A DNA stretch of 64,000 nt from Symsagittifera roscoffensis (taxonomy: Eukaryota > Xenacoelomorpha > Acoela > Convolutidae), in the NCBI RefSeq assembly GCF_963678635.1, contig NC_087064.1, positions 61,063,548 through 61,127,547 of the forward strand. Direction: 5' to 3'. The notes under the pieces were generated by a model. It searched no databases. It saw nothing but the letters and a program-made list of their open reading frames with translations, and had not been told where the DNA came from. The position numbers and the translations under genes were made by a program. Below, in pieces: positions 1 to 12,141 of the stretch; the first letter of the stretch is position 1, and the number at the start of each line of letters is the position of its first letter.

Positions 1-204
1 AACGTTAAATAACTTTGAAATAGGAAAATTTGAAAAATTGGGGGATAAGGCAGAAAAGTGCGCAAATCGTTTCAATTTGTTTAAAATAGTGGCTCTTTTC
101 CAGTTCCCTCTATGAAGTTTTCTATTATAAATTCCCGAAAGCCTATTTAAACGGACGTCAGCTTATTGTATTATTAAGAACCTTCTTTTTTTTTCTAATC
201 TAAG
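1..204. other. AT-rich sequence, no feature seen
   Basis: No open frame or repeat that I recognise. It probably belongs to the FANCI intron lying upstream of the first exon in the window, because the first visible exon (3060) begins in mid-codon. Confidence 0.4.
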
Positions 205-1175
205 TCACGAATATTAGTGCCACTTTTGAGGCATCTTTAAAGCTTTTTGATAGCATTTGCTTTGACAATCGAATAGTAATAAGTAAACACAGCTGATGCC
301 TTTTTAGTTCATCAACTGAACCAAAAAAAGCTATTTGTCTCAAACAACAAAGCAAAAAAACTCAGATAAAAACTCAGAAATTTTTCTAAACTCAATATAT
401 CTCACTATTTTTTGAAATGAATTATTTATACATAATGTGGCTTTATGTTTTCCGATTTGTTGCATGCAAAGTTAGTGTGGGTGCCTTCAGTTTGTTATAT
501 TCCAAATTATTACTTGCAAAGTTATGTCTATTTGTATTTGGTGCTACTTTTGCTGAATCGCATTCTAATTCTATTAGCATAGGCAGCTGCTTTATTCGCG
601 ACGGTACTACTATGATAGAGTGGTCCCTCGAAAAAACAACTATGATAGACAAGTCCTGCATGCATTCCACATATGATAAATTTGAAAACTAATTTGTGTA
701 TAAATTATTCGTTTCAAAAATCTTGCAAAATATGCTCAGCCAGAAACTTTTCAGATTGAAAATTGTAATCACAACTGTTTATTTATTGAAATTTGCTCGC
801 TTTACTTTATAATACGGTTTAACAACCATATTATTGAATTGACTTATTTGTCATCAAAACCCAATATTGGCGGTTTTTTTAAACTTTTCAACCTTAAAAT
901 GGTGAGGGGGAGGTTTTAAGAGGTAACAAAACATGAAATTCGTATGAAAATATACTGCGACATCTTTCTGAATGACAAAATTATAATGTTAAACGATTTG
1001 AGAGCTCTATGTCTTATTCTCAAGGGACCTGGTTATGTTCAAGGGACCACTCTTTAATAGTAGTACCTTCGCGACTAGTGTTTGTTGTTGCTTAAGCGTG
1101 CGTGGCTGAGTGGTTAGTGCGTGAGACTCAACGTCTCTTAGTGCGTGAAACTCAGAATCGGTTAGCGAAAAATTA
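205..1175 (+). repeat. Dispersed repeat with tRNA-like 3' module, copy 1 (split by a MITE)
   Basis: Positions 205-602 and 1076-1175 match 46005-46500 in the same order, with an extra 465-bp MITE in this copy. The right end carries a tRNA-like box A (tggctgagtgg, about 1104-1114) followed by a Leu-like stretch gactcaacgtctc, but no clear box B, so the tRNA module is decayed. Open frames over 417-692 on both strands overlap this repeat and are not considered genes. The combination of dispersed copies and a Pol III-type head suggests a SINE-like origin; this is an inference. Confidence 0.6.
603..1067. mobile_element. hAT-like MITE, 465 bp, with 8-bp target duplication
   Basis: The ends are imperfect inverted repeats of about 28 bp: ggtactactatgatagagtg at the left, and the complement of ...ctctttaatagtagtacc at the right. 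The element is flanked by ttcgcgac at 595-602 and 1068-1075. The related repeat copy near 46376 reads ttcgtgactag without the insertion and so serves as an empty site. An 8-bp duplication with short inverted ends fits a non-autonomous hAT element. There is no transposase. Confidence 0.8.
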
Positions 1176-1194
1176 AAGTTTTTTAAGCAAGCTA

Positions 1195-2450
1195 ATCAAT
1201 CAATGAAATTTTGAAATATTTCAACTTATTTAATGAAGCGAATCGGTGGGCGAAAAATTGAAATTTTTCTTATTAGCCTATTCAAGCGATGAAATTTTGA
1301 AATGTTTTAATTATTTTCCTGAGCGAATTGGTACGAAAAAATACAAAATTTTCCCAGGCAGCTATTCAATCTACAAAAACTTAAAAATTTCAATTTGTTT
1401 CACAAAGCAATTCGGTCTGCGAAAAAAATGTTTTTCTGAAGGAAGAAATTCAAGTTATTTTAGACCGAATAGGTACGCGAAAATTTTGCGTTTTTACATG
1501 CAAGTTATGAAACAAGATATTTCGAGTTATTTCGTAAGGGAAATTGGATTGCAAAAATTTATTTTTTGAAGCACCTCAAGCAATGAAACTTATAATTTTT
1601 CAAGGTATTTCACGGAGCAAATCAGAGGGTAAAAAGGTTAAGTTTTTCCTATGCAAGCTATTCAAGTTATGAAATTTTGAAAAGTTTCAAGTTGTAGACC
1701 AAATCGGTTTGCGAAATAACCAAGCTTTTCTAAGCAAGCTATAAAATTTTGAAAAGTTTTCCATGCAGAGAATTGTCATTTCGGATTGCAGCAAATCCGA
1801 TCGCGAAAAAAGTTCGTCTAATGTAGCCATTCAAGCGATAAATCTTTGAAATATTCAACTTTATTTCATATACCGAATCGATTCGAGATTATTTTAAGTT
1901 TCTGTAAGCAAGCTGATCAAACTGAAATTATGAAATTTTTCATAAAGTTATTTCATGAAGGGAGTCAGTCGCATGGCAAAATTTTTTAGTTTTTCAAGTT
2001 TAACTTTGAAATATTTCCAACACCGAATCGGTTCGTTAAAAGTTGTTTTTTAAGCAAGCTTTGAAAAACTTCAAGTTATTTTAGACCAAAAGGGGTTGCG
2101 AAACCTACAAGCTTTTCTAAGCAAGCTATCAAATTTTGAAAAAAAGTATAATTATTCTATGAAGGTTAATTGGATGGCAAAAAGATAAGGTTTTTCTGTT
2201 GCAGACATTCAAGCGATAAAACCTCGAAATATTTCAAGTTGGTTCTTAGACCGAATCCATCGCTTGAATGAAGAATTCAGTTTTCTTGCAAAGGAATTCG
2301 AGCTATTAGAACAATTTCAAAAGTTTGGAATGTTTCTTGGCGTAATTGTTTGCTTCAAAAAGCTTAGCTTTTTGTGAGCAATTGCAAGCTATGCAAACAA
2401 TTGAATCGTTCTAGTTTTTATTGCTTCAATAGCTTGCTTAAAATTCGAAT
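1195..2450 (-). repeat. 86-bp minisatellite family, inverted orientation
   Basis: Degenerate tandem repeats with recurring phrases aagcaagctattcaagcgat and gcgaatcggt, which are the reverse complement of the repeats at 37632-43921. I do not see the TC and CTAG Helitron-like ends here. The open frame 1246-1569 is a by-product of the repeat. Confidence 0.65.
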
Positions 2451-3059
2451 ATTATGACACATGCGCAAGCCATCAACTTAGATTGAAATCAAATATGTGC
2501 CCTGTTTACTTTGCTATAAGATTAAAATAGAAAAATTCCTTTCTACTTGGGCTGGCTAGTATGAACAATTTTAAACAACTTCATACCCCCCTCGGTTTAC
2601 CCCCTCCCCCCTAGTTCACCTCTCTCACGTTTACCTCCTCGCACGAAAAGTGTTCAAAATTGTTCACTTTTATCACTGAAAGTGTTTAAGATAATTTTTA
2701 ACACCAAAAGTAATTGTCAATAACCTTTTGGAATTGATGTTTGAGCAAAACTTAAGGGGGTGGAAGTAGCCTTCAATCTGAAATCCTAGGACGTATCACA
2801 ATCAAGCGCGTTTATCGAATTTTCAGAGTCTTTTATTATTTGGGGCCCAACTTTGATGATTTTGTTAGATCGAAAATTAGATCATGTTCAAATCTGATCG
2901 ATAAAATTTAACGAAAACTCATGCCAGCAACGTTTCTTTATTAGGCTCTTTTCGACTTTCCCTCCCCACCTTTCTGTTTTCACTGTTGTTTTAAGGGTAA
3001 TTACTGATGAAAAACCTGTAATGTTTCGATGAGCAGTAAAGAACAGAATTGAATTTCAG
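2451..3059 (+). other. Intron sequence before the first exon
   Basis: No gene or clear repeat is seen. It ends in a 3' splice site, gaatttcag, directly before position 3060. Confidence 0.5.
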
Positions 3060-3282
3060 CTACAAAAATGTTTGCTGGTATTTTTAGACTGGCACCTACA
3101 ACTGTATTCGCCAAAATTGACGAACTGAGCAAGTGGTTCGACTACATCCCACGGCTACCGGGTGCAGTGGTCAGGGATATTTTACACGGAGTACGCCCTC
3201 TGATCAAGTTGAATCCGAACCTCAGAAGGGAGCTGGTCAACGTCATCAAGGTCGCTCACAGATCCGGATGCGAGCACTCGAG
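3060..3282 (+). CDS. FANCI: FANCI exon a (middle region; human ~462-533)
   Basis: Exon of Fanconi anaemia group I protein, a helical-repeat nuclear protein that clamps DNA with FANCD2 during interstrand crosslink repair. The first two bases complete a codon; the acceptor is tttcag and the donor is CTCGAG|GTAGGC, leaving two bases (phase 2). The translation has FAGIF-LAP, WFDYIPRLP and GVRPLIKLNPNLRREL, which align without gaps to remembered human FNIVMFAP, FDYLSFLP and VQPLLKVSMSMRDSL. Near the end it reads VNVIKVAHRS, where human has the ubiquitinated lysine. Earlier exons lie outside the window. Two bases, AG, join the next exon's G to make an Arg codon. Confidence 0.82.
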
Positions 3283-3321
3283 GTAGGCGATTTTAATCAT
3301 TGATTGATATCTTATTTCGAT

Positions 3322-3326
3322 ATCTT
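3322..3326. repeat. Target site duplication ATCTT, left
   Basis: atctt directly precedes the left LTR. The same five bases follow both right-hand LTR copies (12077-12081 and 16524-16528), as expected of a Ty3/gypsy-type insertion followed by duplication of the right end. Confidence 0.8.
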
Positions 3327-3578
3327 TGTCATACTGCCACTGCAATAGCAGTAATTGGATGATATCTATAACCTTCAGTGCTATTAATTATTATTAAGAT
3401 GTGTCCCAGGTCATTAAATCAGAGACATTGGTATACAGCTGAGAGCTCAAAGTAACAACTGCTGGACTTCTCTCAGTAGCTATAAAAGCAAAAGAGAAAA
3501 ACATTAATTCAAGCCAAAGTTAATACCTTCTTGAGTTACAAATTAGTTTTCCATAGCGATACCTCATAGGATATTACA
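3327..3578 (+). repeat. 5' LTR of the old Ty3/gypsy-like element (252 bp)
   Basis: Begins tgtcatac and ends gatattaca (TG...CA). It is related to the LTRs at 11822-12076 and 16270-16523, from which it differs at about 15 positions by eye. A TATA-like box lies inside, and a primer binding site follows at once. Confidence 0.85.
3481..3488 (+). promoter_or_regulatory. TATA-like box in 5' LTR
   Basis: tataaaag about 98 bp before the LTR end, conserved in the right-hand LTRs at 11979-11986 and 16426-16433. Suggests the LTR promoter; start site not mapped. Confidence 0.5.
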
Positions 3579-4836
3579 TGGCGCAGCCAGCAGGATTCTC
3601 AGCTCAGGACAATCGTACTATGTGAATACCAGTATTTTGGGAGACAGCAAAACTAGATCCACCGTGGCAATTTAAAATCTGGTTTGAACAATTTCTAATA
3701 GCGGTGACAGTAAAAGAAAATGTAAACCCAGAAGTTATGCTGGAGGATCCGAAAGATATTCTCGAAGAACCACCACCGAGAGCAGAGACGCCACGAGAGG
3801 GAGAAAATGAAGTGCGACGACAGCCAGAAACCTCAGAGATAAATTAGCCAGAGATCGCGTGATGATAGAGAATGAGGAGAGAAGAACACGGGGCCCAAGG
3901 TTGGCCATAATGTTTATTAAAACGAAGTACAGAAGAAACTTGTATCAAGATTTTTTCTCTCGCTTGTAACAGAAGGAAAGAAAAGATTCTTGCAGAAAAA
4001 CGCGCATGCTGAAATTTAAAATGTCATTTAGGGAAATCACAGAGTTAGCATCGGTCTCATTTCAAAAGGTTAAATGCGTAACATATGAAAGATACAAATT
4101 GTTCACAATAGTGCAATAGCCAGGGGAAACGTTGGAGGCATTTTACGCGGTGCTAACTGCGCAAGCAGCCAGATCAGAATTGGAAGCACTTGAAAATGAA
4201 ATCGTTCGAGGTTTATTCATATCAAAAATGAAAAACATGACGCTGCAAGATACTCTCACAATCGAAACGTTAGAACCAGAGGAGGTACTAAAGAGAGTCA
4301 TAAAATTTGAACATAGCAATTTGACTACATTGGCGGTTCAGAAGACCAATGCAGCGGCAAAGGCAGGAGCGAGCTCTAGTTACAACTCAGCGGTGAAAAT
4401 AAAACAAGAACCAGTGATGGCTGTCAGGAATTCGTCGGGAAGTACAAGAAACTAACAATATAAGAGAGATACTAATAAAAGACCAAACAATAACAGATCA
4501 AACAACTCCAGTGGAAGAGGAAAACCATGTAATCGACGTGGAAGGGCATTTTATCAGGGGCACTTGAAGATTTGCACAGCGTTGGGTAAAACTTGTAAAA
4601 ACTGTGGGAAACCTAATCATTTCGCAAAGATGTGCAGGTCTCAACAAGTGAGCGAAGTTGAACAAGATTCGGAAAGATCGGAGGAGAAATGCGATGTTAT
4701 AAGCGAAAGCTTCGGTTCATGTAGCGATTTCGAAGAAATGTCCATACAACCACATCGGCCGGAAGCCGAAAGAATGTCAAAACATGTGGGGGATAGAATC
4801 AGCGAAAACAACAGACAACTCGTTGGGGAAAAATAA
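3578..4836 (+). pseudogene. gag of old LTR element, broken
   Basis: Reading starts at ATG 3578, whose A is the last LTR base; a stop follows after about 15 codons (TGA near 3622). Further stops and frame changes occur before 4132. The open part 4132-4455 matches the capsid-like middle of the younger Gag. The segment 4564-4836 carries the second zinc knuckle C-x2-C-x4-H-x4-C (CKNCGKPNHFAKMC) and continues in frame past the point where the younger copy has a Gag stop. Structural nucleocapsid role by family. Confidence 0.8.
3579..3598 (+). promoter_or_regulatory. Primer binding site, old element
   Basis: TGGCGCAGCCAGCAGGATTC directly follows the LTR. Its complement ends in ...GCGCCA, with discriminator G and a T-arm like end, which fits a tRNA-Ser primer; the exact tRNA is an inference. 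Confidence 0.6.
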
Positions 4837-5689
4837 AGTTAAAAAAATTGGCCTACTTAGAGACCCAACATCAAACAAAGTTAAATCACTAAAGGCCATG
4901 GTGAGAATAGATAATCAAATCTTTCAATTGACCGTAGATACTGGAAGTTCAGTATCTTTTCTGAATTGGGCGACGACAAAAGAAATAATCGATAAATCGA
5001 ACAAAGCGAGATTCATCCCGTCCGATAAACTAAACTTCGTTACTCAATTCGTAGATTATAGTAAACAACCGATTTGTGTATTGGGGGCGTTGAAGACAAA
5101 TCTACGTTCGGCAGGATGGGAAGTAAAAGGAGCTACGTTTTTGGTGACGGAAAGGAGAACCAGATCCATAATGGGGTTGGTTCTACAAGGACAAGTGGGG
5201 ATCGCAACCACACAGAAAACAGCTCCAAAAGAACTATCAAGGTTTGACGTGCTCATGCGCGAGCTGTCTGAAGATTGGAAAAAATTGTTTAATAAATTCA
5301 TTGATTTGTTTGTCAGACAGGGAGTTTCGAAAAATCACATTGTAAGCTCAAAATTTAAGTACCCGTTGCGCCCAATTCTAGAAAAAGGGAGAAGAATCCC
5401 AATCCATTTACAAAATAAGGTGGAGAAAAAAATTGAAAAAATGTTGACAGAGGGTCATATTACAAAGTTGGACAAGAGTTCAAGCGATTGTTTCATAGCT
5501 CCAATTGTAATAACGGTAAAAAAAGATGATTCGATGAAATTGGCGCTCGATGCAAAGCCAATAAACAGACAATTGTTCAAAACTAAATGTCAAATGCCCG
5601 ACATAGACGAACTCATTGATGAGGTAAGCCAAGTAGTTACAGAAAACAAAGAGGGCAAACTTTACTTCACAGTGCTGGATCTGAAATAG
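4784..5689 (+). pseudogene. pol of old element: protease and N-terminal reverse transcriptase
   Basis: Aspartic protease motif DTGS (about residues 53-56 of this segment) is followed by RT motifs LALDAKPINRQ and FTVLDLK. The frame differs from gag by one base near 4835. It ends in TAG at 5687-5689, where the younger copy has Tyr (LDLKYAYSQ), so this is a nonsense mutation. This copy keeps the ~230-bp RT segment that the younger element has lost. Confidence 0.82.
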
Positions 5690-6880
5690 GCGTATAGTCA
5701 GTTAAAATTGGCTGCAGACACAGCGAAACAATGTAACTTTAATAGCGTCGGTGGAAAGGCTACTGGGACATATAGGTTCCTCACAGGATTTTATGGTTTG
5801 ACAGATCTGGCAGCCGAATTCCAAAAAGCCATCGACAACGATTAACCACGCAAAGAACACCTTTTGTTTCTTGGACGATATTCTCATTGTGTCAAAAGGC
5901 AATGAAACAGAACACGGAGTCTTAGTATAAACAGTACTTTAAAATTTAGATGACGAAAATCTAGCTTAGAAAATCTCGAAAAGCGAATTTTTCCAAAACC
6001 AGGTTGACTGGTTAGGACACCATCTCTCGGAGTCAGGGGTTAGACCAAAATTTACAAAAACAAAAGCGATACTAAACCTTTCCCCACCGAAATTGTTAAA
6101 ACAATTGAGATCATTTCTGGGTATTATAAATCACCTACCAAAATTCATCCCAAATGCAGCAAGTCTAACAGAGAAGTTACGTCCTCTCCTGAAAGAGGAG
6201 AATCAAAAGAAGAAGTTAAAAAATATGAAATTACCTGTGAAAAAATTTGAGTGGGGGGATGAACACACAGTTGTGTTTAATGCAATAAAAAATGCAGTAG
6301 CGAACATTTCAAAAGTTTACTACTATGATGCTAATCGAGAAAAAGGAACAAAGGTAAAATGTGACCCAAGCCACAACCGGCTTGGGAGCTACATTAGAAC
6401 AACGAACTGGAGCTACTTGCAGTTGTTTGGGCAGTTGATAGATACAAGCAGCACTTATTGGGTAGGGCATTTATCATCGCAACAGACCACAAAGCCTTAA
6501 CCTCAGCCCTAGATGGGAACATATCAATTAAAACATATCAATTAAAACATACCAGATGGGTTGATAGATTATTGCCCTATCAATTTAAAAGAGTTCACGT
6601 TCCAGGGAAGGACATGGGGATAGTCGATTGTTTATCGCGTGATCCTTATAATGATCCTTGGCCCGAATCGGAAATAGACGAAAAATTTGTTGTAGCAACA
6701 ATTAATTCCTTTCATAAAGCGATAGACTGCATGAGCAGTAGGCTAGAAAACACTGGGCGGCTCAACCGGAACGAAAATCTTCTAGAATGTTCTAGAAGGA
6801 ATGTGGCGAAACAGTCATCGCATAGTGGTTGCTATGGCAACCAAAACGGTCAAAAACGAGCAAAGCTCGACCGGAACTAA
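5690..6880 (+). pseudogene. pol of old element: C-terminal RT and RNase H remnant
   Basis: Continues the RT with AYSQLKLAADTA, a catalytic FLDD-type motif region near 5868-5880, and RT connection motifs RSFLGIINHL (6093 on). RNase H residues are partly lost by a frameshift and a deletion around 6370-6460, but TDHKAL (~6486) remains. Many stops and shifts. The segment from about 6525 is the first copy of the 2.07-kb duplication. Confidence 0.75.
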
Positions 6881-7048
6881 ATAAACCAACTTTCGCGACC
6901 GTCGAAACAGCTAAACAGCAACTCACAAAGAAAACAGATCACTTTTTCTTCATTTCAACCCAACAAACAGTCGTGTCACCAAACTGCAAAAACAGTCAGA
7001 AAAAATTCAGCGAATCAAAATCAGAAAAAAACAGACTCACGGAAGGAG

Positions 7049-8593
7049 ATGTCAGAAAAATTCAATCGCTCCTACGACTGGTGGTCGGATACACCACAAG
7101 AATGGAGGAACGACGAAAGAGAGGAGAGCATCCTAGACACGAAGTAGAATCGATCACTTTCGAACACAAAGGAACTGTCAGAGGAAGAGGAGGTCACCGA
7201 AACTCTGCAGCGAACAAGAAAAATAATCTGAGGGAGTCGGAGAAATAAGGATAGTTCGGATAGTGAAACAAGGAACCAGTCAAGGGTCAAATGGCAACTA
7301 TCACAGGACCAACAAAAAGAAGCGCACAACAGGCTATCTTTATTCTGGCAATTGATTGGGGGGGGGGGAGCCGAGCTTTCTACAGAACATCAATCGAGAA
7401 ATAGTGGCAGATACGACAGAGAGCGTACCAGTACCAATAAGCATCGTGCCGGCCCAATCAGAGGAGAGAAAATTGAGCGATGTACAGGGCATTGAAGTAG
7501 ACATGACGACCACCGATGAAATGGACGAAGAACAAGAAGTGTGCACAACAGTACCGCCAAAACGACAAGCACATAAACCAAAAGAAGACAAGAAGCTGCA
7601 AAAGCAGCAAACGGAAGATACACTAGACAACCTCTCAAAATTGTTTAACAAAAGCCTTCTCACAGAGCTGAACTCAGAGGACACTTGGATGGATCGGCTG
7701 AGACTAGTCATAGAACAGGGAGACGAACAAGGATTCGAGCTGATGGGACCCTATACTAATCCGCTGTGGTCACAGATGGCAGTACAAGACGACTGCATAC
7801 TGGTGAATGACAGGCTGGCAGTACCACTGCAATTGAGACAGGCAGTGCTCAAGCGAATCCACCGGGGTCATCCGGGCCAGGAAGCCATGCCGGGAGTCTC
7901 ACAGTACCTGTGGTGGCCGCATATGCATAAGGACATAGTGAATCTAGCGGAAGAGTGCCGTAATTGCACCAGATATGGTAAGAACGTAAAATATCTCATT
8001 CAGAAAAACGCGTCAAAACCACTACCACTGCTTCCGCAGCCGGGACAAGAAGTTCAATTAGATTATGCGGGACGGTTAGAAAACCACAGGGGAAAAAATC
8101 GACCTTCTAGTAGCTATAGATCGTTTCTCGAAATTTCCTTTGGTAAAAGTCACTAAATCAACAAGTGGAAAATGTACAGTGAAATTTTTGAGATCCTACA
8201 TAGACACACTTGGCATTCTGGAATCAATCCGATCTGATAAATTTTCGGGATTTAAAGGGAAAACACTTAAAAAATTAAGTGGGGTCACCAGCCCACTGTA
8301 CAAGCAGCAAGTGAATTCGGATCGGGATCGTCAGAGAGCAAAAGCCCTCAAAAAGCTACCAGAGGCAAACGCTCGTTGGAATGAGGAGCGCAGAGACGCG
8401 GCAAAAATCGATATTCGGAAAGTGGTTGACGAAACAGGACAATCTAACCTGGAGCTCAGGAAAGAAATGATCTACTCTTGGGAAAAATGATTTATCGAGG
8501 ACTAAGAAGAGGAAAGTACACAGTCGCCGAAAAAGACGATTTTGGTAAAGGCGACTTGCGAAAGAGTGGCCAGGTGCTCCCAAAACCGTTGAA
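7049..8593 (+). pseudogene. Integrase region, copy A
   Basis: A conserved ATG (MSEKFNRSYDWWS) starts a frame distinct from RNase H. Stops occur at a TAG near 7145 (TGG in copy B) and a TGA near 7229 (CGA in copy B). An 11-G tract (7358-7368) shifts the frame. The 7356-8156 part holds the HHCC zinc-binding region (HRGHPG...CRNC) and the first catalytic Asp (DYAG). One extra A in the run near 8094-8099 shifts the frame again. The catalytic Glu region is missing through a deletion shared with copies B to D. Confidence 0.78.
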
Positions 8594-11500
8594 GTATCAA
8601 ATAAAACATATCAATCACGGTTGACCCGATGGGTCGATAGATTATTGCCCTATCATTTTAAAATAGTTCACGTTCCAGGGAAGGACATGGGGATAGTCGA
8701 TTGTTTATCGCGTGATCCTTATAAGGTTCCTTGGCCCGAATCGGAAATAGACGAAAAATTTGTTGTAGCAACAATTAATTCCTTTCATAAAGCGATAGAC
8801 TGCATGAGCAGTAGGCTAGAAAACACTGGGCGGCTCAACCGGAACGAAAATCTTCTAGAATGTTCTAGAAGGAATGTGGCGAAACAGTGATCGCATAGTG
8901 GTTGCTATCGCAACCAAAACGGTCAAAAACGAGCAAAGCTCGACCGGAACTTAAGAAACCAACTTTCGCGACCGTCGAAACAGCTGAACAGCAACTCACA
9001 AAGAAAACAGATCACTTTTTCTTCATTTCAATCCAACAAACAGTCGTGTCACCAAACTGCAAAAACAGTCAGAAAAAAATTCAGCGAATCAAAATCAGAA
9101 AAAAACAGACTCACGGAAGGAGATGTCAGAAAAATTCAATCGCTCCTACGACTAGTGGTCGGATACACCACAAGAATGGAGGAACGACGAAAGAGAGGAG
9201 AGCATCCTAGGCCCGAAGTGGAATCGATCACTTTCGAACACAAAGGAACTGTCAGAGGAAGAGGAGGTCACCGAAACTCTGCAGCGAACAAGAAAAATAA
9301 TCCGAGGGAGTCGGAGAAATAGGGACAGTTCGGATAGTGAAACAAGGAACCAGTCAAGGGTCAAATGGCAACTATCACAGGCCCAACAAAAAGAAGCGGA
9401 CAACAGGCTATCTTCATTCTGGCAATTGATTGGGGGGAGCCGAGCACTCTGCAGAACATCAATCGAGAAATAGTGAGTGGCAGATACGATAGAGAGCGTA
9501 CCAGTACCAATAAGCATCGTGGCGGCCCAATCAGGGGAAAGAAAGTTGAGCGATGTACAGGTCATTCAAGTGGACCTGACGACCACTGATGAAATGGACG
9601 AAGAACAATAAGTGTGCGCAAAAGTACCGCCAAAACGACAAGCACATAAACCAAAAGAAGACAAGAAGCTGCAAAAGCAGCAAATGGAAGATACACTAGA
9701 CAACCTCTCAAAATTGTTTGACAAAAGCCTTCTCACAGAGCTGAACTCAGAGGACACTTGGATGGATCGTCTGAGAATAGTCATAGAGCAAGGAGACAAA
9801 CAAGGATTCGAGCTGATGGGACCCTATACTAATCCGCTGTGGTCACAGATGGCAGTACAAGACGACTCTTACTGGTGAATGACAGGCTGGCAGTACCACT
9901 GCAATTGAGACAGGCAGTGTTCAAGCGAATCCACCGGGGTCATCCGGGCCAGGAAGCCATGCTGGGAGTCTCACAGTACCTGTGGTGGCCGCATATGCAT
10001 AAGGACATAGTGAATCTAGCGGAAGAGTGCGTAATTGCACCAGATATGGTAAGAACGTAAAATATCTCATTCAGAAAAACGCGTCAAAACCACTACCACT
10101 GCTTCCGCAGCCGGGACAAGAAGTACAATTAGATTATGCGGGACGGTTAGAAAACCACAGGGGAAAAAATCGACCTTCTAGTAGCTATAGATCGTTTCTC
10201 GAAATTTCCTGCGGTAAAAGTCACTAAATCAACAAGTGGAAAATGTACAGTGACATTTTTGAGATCCTACATAGACACACATGGCATTCTGGAATCAATA
10301 CGATCTGATCTATTTTCGGGATTTAAAGGGAAAACACTTAAAAAATTAAGTGGGATTACCAGCCCACTAACAAGCAGCAAGTGAATTCGGATCGGGATCG
10401 TCAGAGAGCAAAAGCCCTCAAAAAGCTACTAGAGGCAAACGCTCGTTGGAATGAGGAGCGGAGAGACGCGGCGAAAATCGATATTCGGAAAGTCGTTGAC
10501 GAAACAGGACAATCTAACCTGGAGCTCAGGAAAGAAATAATCTACTCTTGGGAAAAAGGATTTATCGAGGACTAAGAAGAGGAAAGCACATAGTCGCCGA
10601 AAAGACGATTTTGGTAAAGACGACTTGCGAAAGAGTGGCCAGGCGCTCACGAAACCGTTGAAGGGGAAAATAATAACGGAATCAAACTCAACAGTAAAAA
10701 AAATTCGACATGGTCGATCTAAAGAAAATTAGATATCGCTCAAGCGAAGATTAGTCTACAACAGGACTAAAAACAGAACGCAAGGAAAAGTTCATCGGCG
10801 GAACCACAAAAGAAGTTGCAGCGAATCAGCTCTCTCGAAATTCTAGAGGATATAGACTCAGATGAAGAACTGCGACGGCAGGTGGAACTAGCTGACTTTG
10901 TGAATCCAATTGACCGATTTCAACAGAGCCAAACAGTCATAACCTCAAAAGACACCGAATCAGGGGGATCTAAATCTGGCCATCAAAAGAGCTAAACCAA
11001 ATACAGGGGGACCTAGTTCGATTGGCGGTCCGAAAATTCAGGATGAATTCGCATTAAAGAAAACTGAGAAAAAATCGGAAACAAGAATCAAGTCGATCAG
11101 CCAGAAACATCGACAAAACAAACTGCTCCTGCAATTAATACCCCGGACAAAGACGTACAATCGAGCTCCACGCCTAAGAACAAACAACAAGCCAAATTGA
11201 AGAAGATCGATTTGACTTCTAGACCGGAGGATATTCTGGACACATTTCAGAACAGGAATTTGGCACCGGCAGACTGGGAAAATCTGGCGGATCAACTTCT
11301 CAAGAGTGGAGTACAAAAATTTGCAGACGAACTTAGAAAACACAGTCAGCCAGCCGTTGAACGGGACGAAAATTTCGAACCTCCTTCGGGGGCATCAGAC
11401 GATTGTAGCGTTGAAGAAGCAGGGGTACGAAGGAGCTCAAGACAAACAAAGAGCAAGGAGCCAAAACGCTTTGGGGACCCAGTGAAACATTTATCAAGGA

Positions 11501-11717
11501 GGTCTCAGAAGAATTAACAGGGGGAGCTCTACTAAAAGCGGCACTTCAGGAGTATCGAAGACGGCTAACGGAGTTTAAAGAACGAGGTGACAGGCCAATG
11601 GAATCGAAATTGGGCCTTCTAGAGAGACATCTCTTTAGGAGGAAATTTGGCTATGCTACTCTGGGCAAAGGAGTGGACTGGAATCCCAGCTGGAGAATTG
11701 ATCTAGAAGAAATTTAA
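8594..11717 (+). pseudogene. RNase H end, integrase and C-terminal region, copy B
   Basis: Starts abruptly after ccgttgaa with RNase H sequence (RWVDRLLPY), marking the 2.07-kb duplication junction. It then repeats the integrase region: MSE start near 9123, a 6-G tract near 9432, HHCC region (9839-10060) with frameshifts, and the shared deletion of the catalytic Glu. Unlike A, it continues through the long acidic/basic C-terminal domain (11197-11517) to the 3' stop near 11717. Confidence 0.75.
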
Positions 11718-11821
11718 AGAAACAAAAATCACAAACTTTTAAAAAGAATTGAGTGTCTAAAACTCTTGATACTATAAATTATTTCTTAAACCAGAAAAAT
11801 TTATTTTCACTCGAAGGGGTA

Positions 11822-12076
11822 TGTCATATTGCCACTGCAATAGCAGTAATTGGATGATGTAACTATAACCTTCAGTGCTATTAATTATTTATTAAGATGT
11901 GTCCAAGGTCATTAGATCAGAGACATTGGTACACAGCTGAGAGCTCAGAGTAACAACTGCTGGACTACTCACAGTAGCTATAAAAGCAAAAGAGAAAAAC
12001 ATTAATTCAAGCCAAAGCTAATACATTCTTGAATTACAAATTAGTTTTCCATAGCGATGCCTCATAGGATATCACA
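11822..12076 (+). repeat. 3' LTR, first copy (255 bp)
   Basis: tgtcatatt...gatatcaca, preceded by a purine tract cgaaggggta and followed by ATCTT. Differs from the LTR at 16270 at roughly six positions plus a small indel, less than either differs from the 5' LTR. This dates the 4.45-kb duplication after insertion. Confidence 0.85.
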
Positions 12077-12141
12077 ATCTTATACCACTAGCGTTTCTCC
12101 CCCTCGTATAAGTTCTCCAGCATTAGCTCGCATAAATTGTT
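12077..12141 (+). repeat. Duplicated host flank beside 3' LTR
   Basis: Begins ATCTT (target duplication) and ends aaattgt. The same 65 bp follows the other LTR (16524-16588). Here it breaks straight into integrase sequence at 12142, which is the 4.45-kb duplication junction. Confidence 0.8.
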
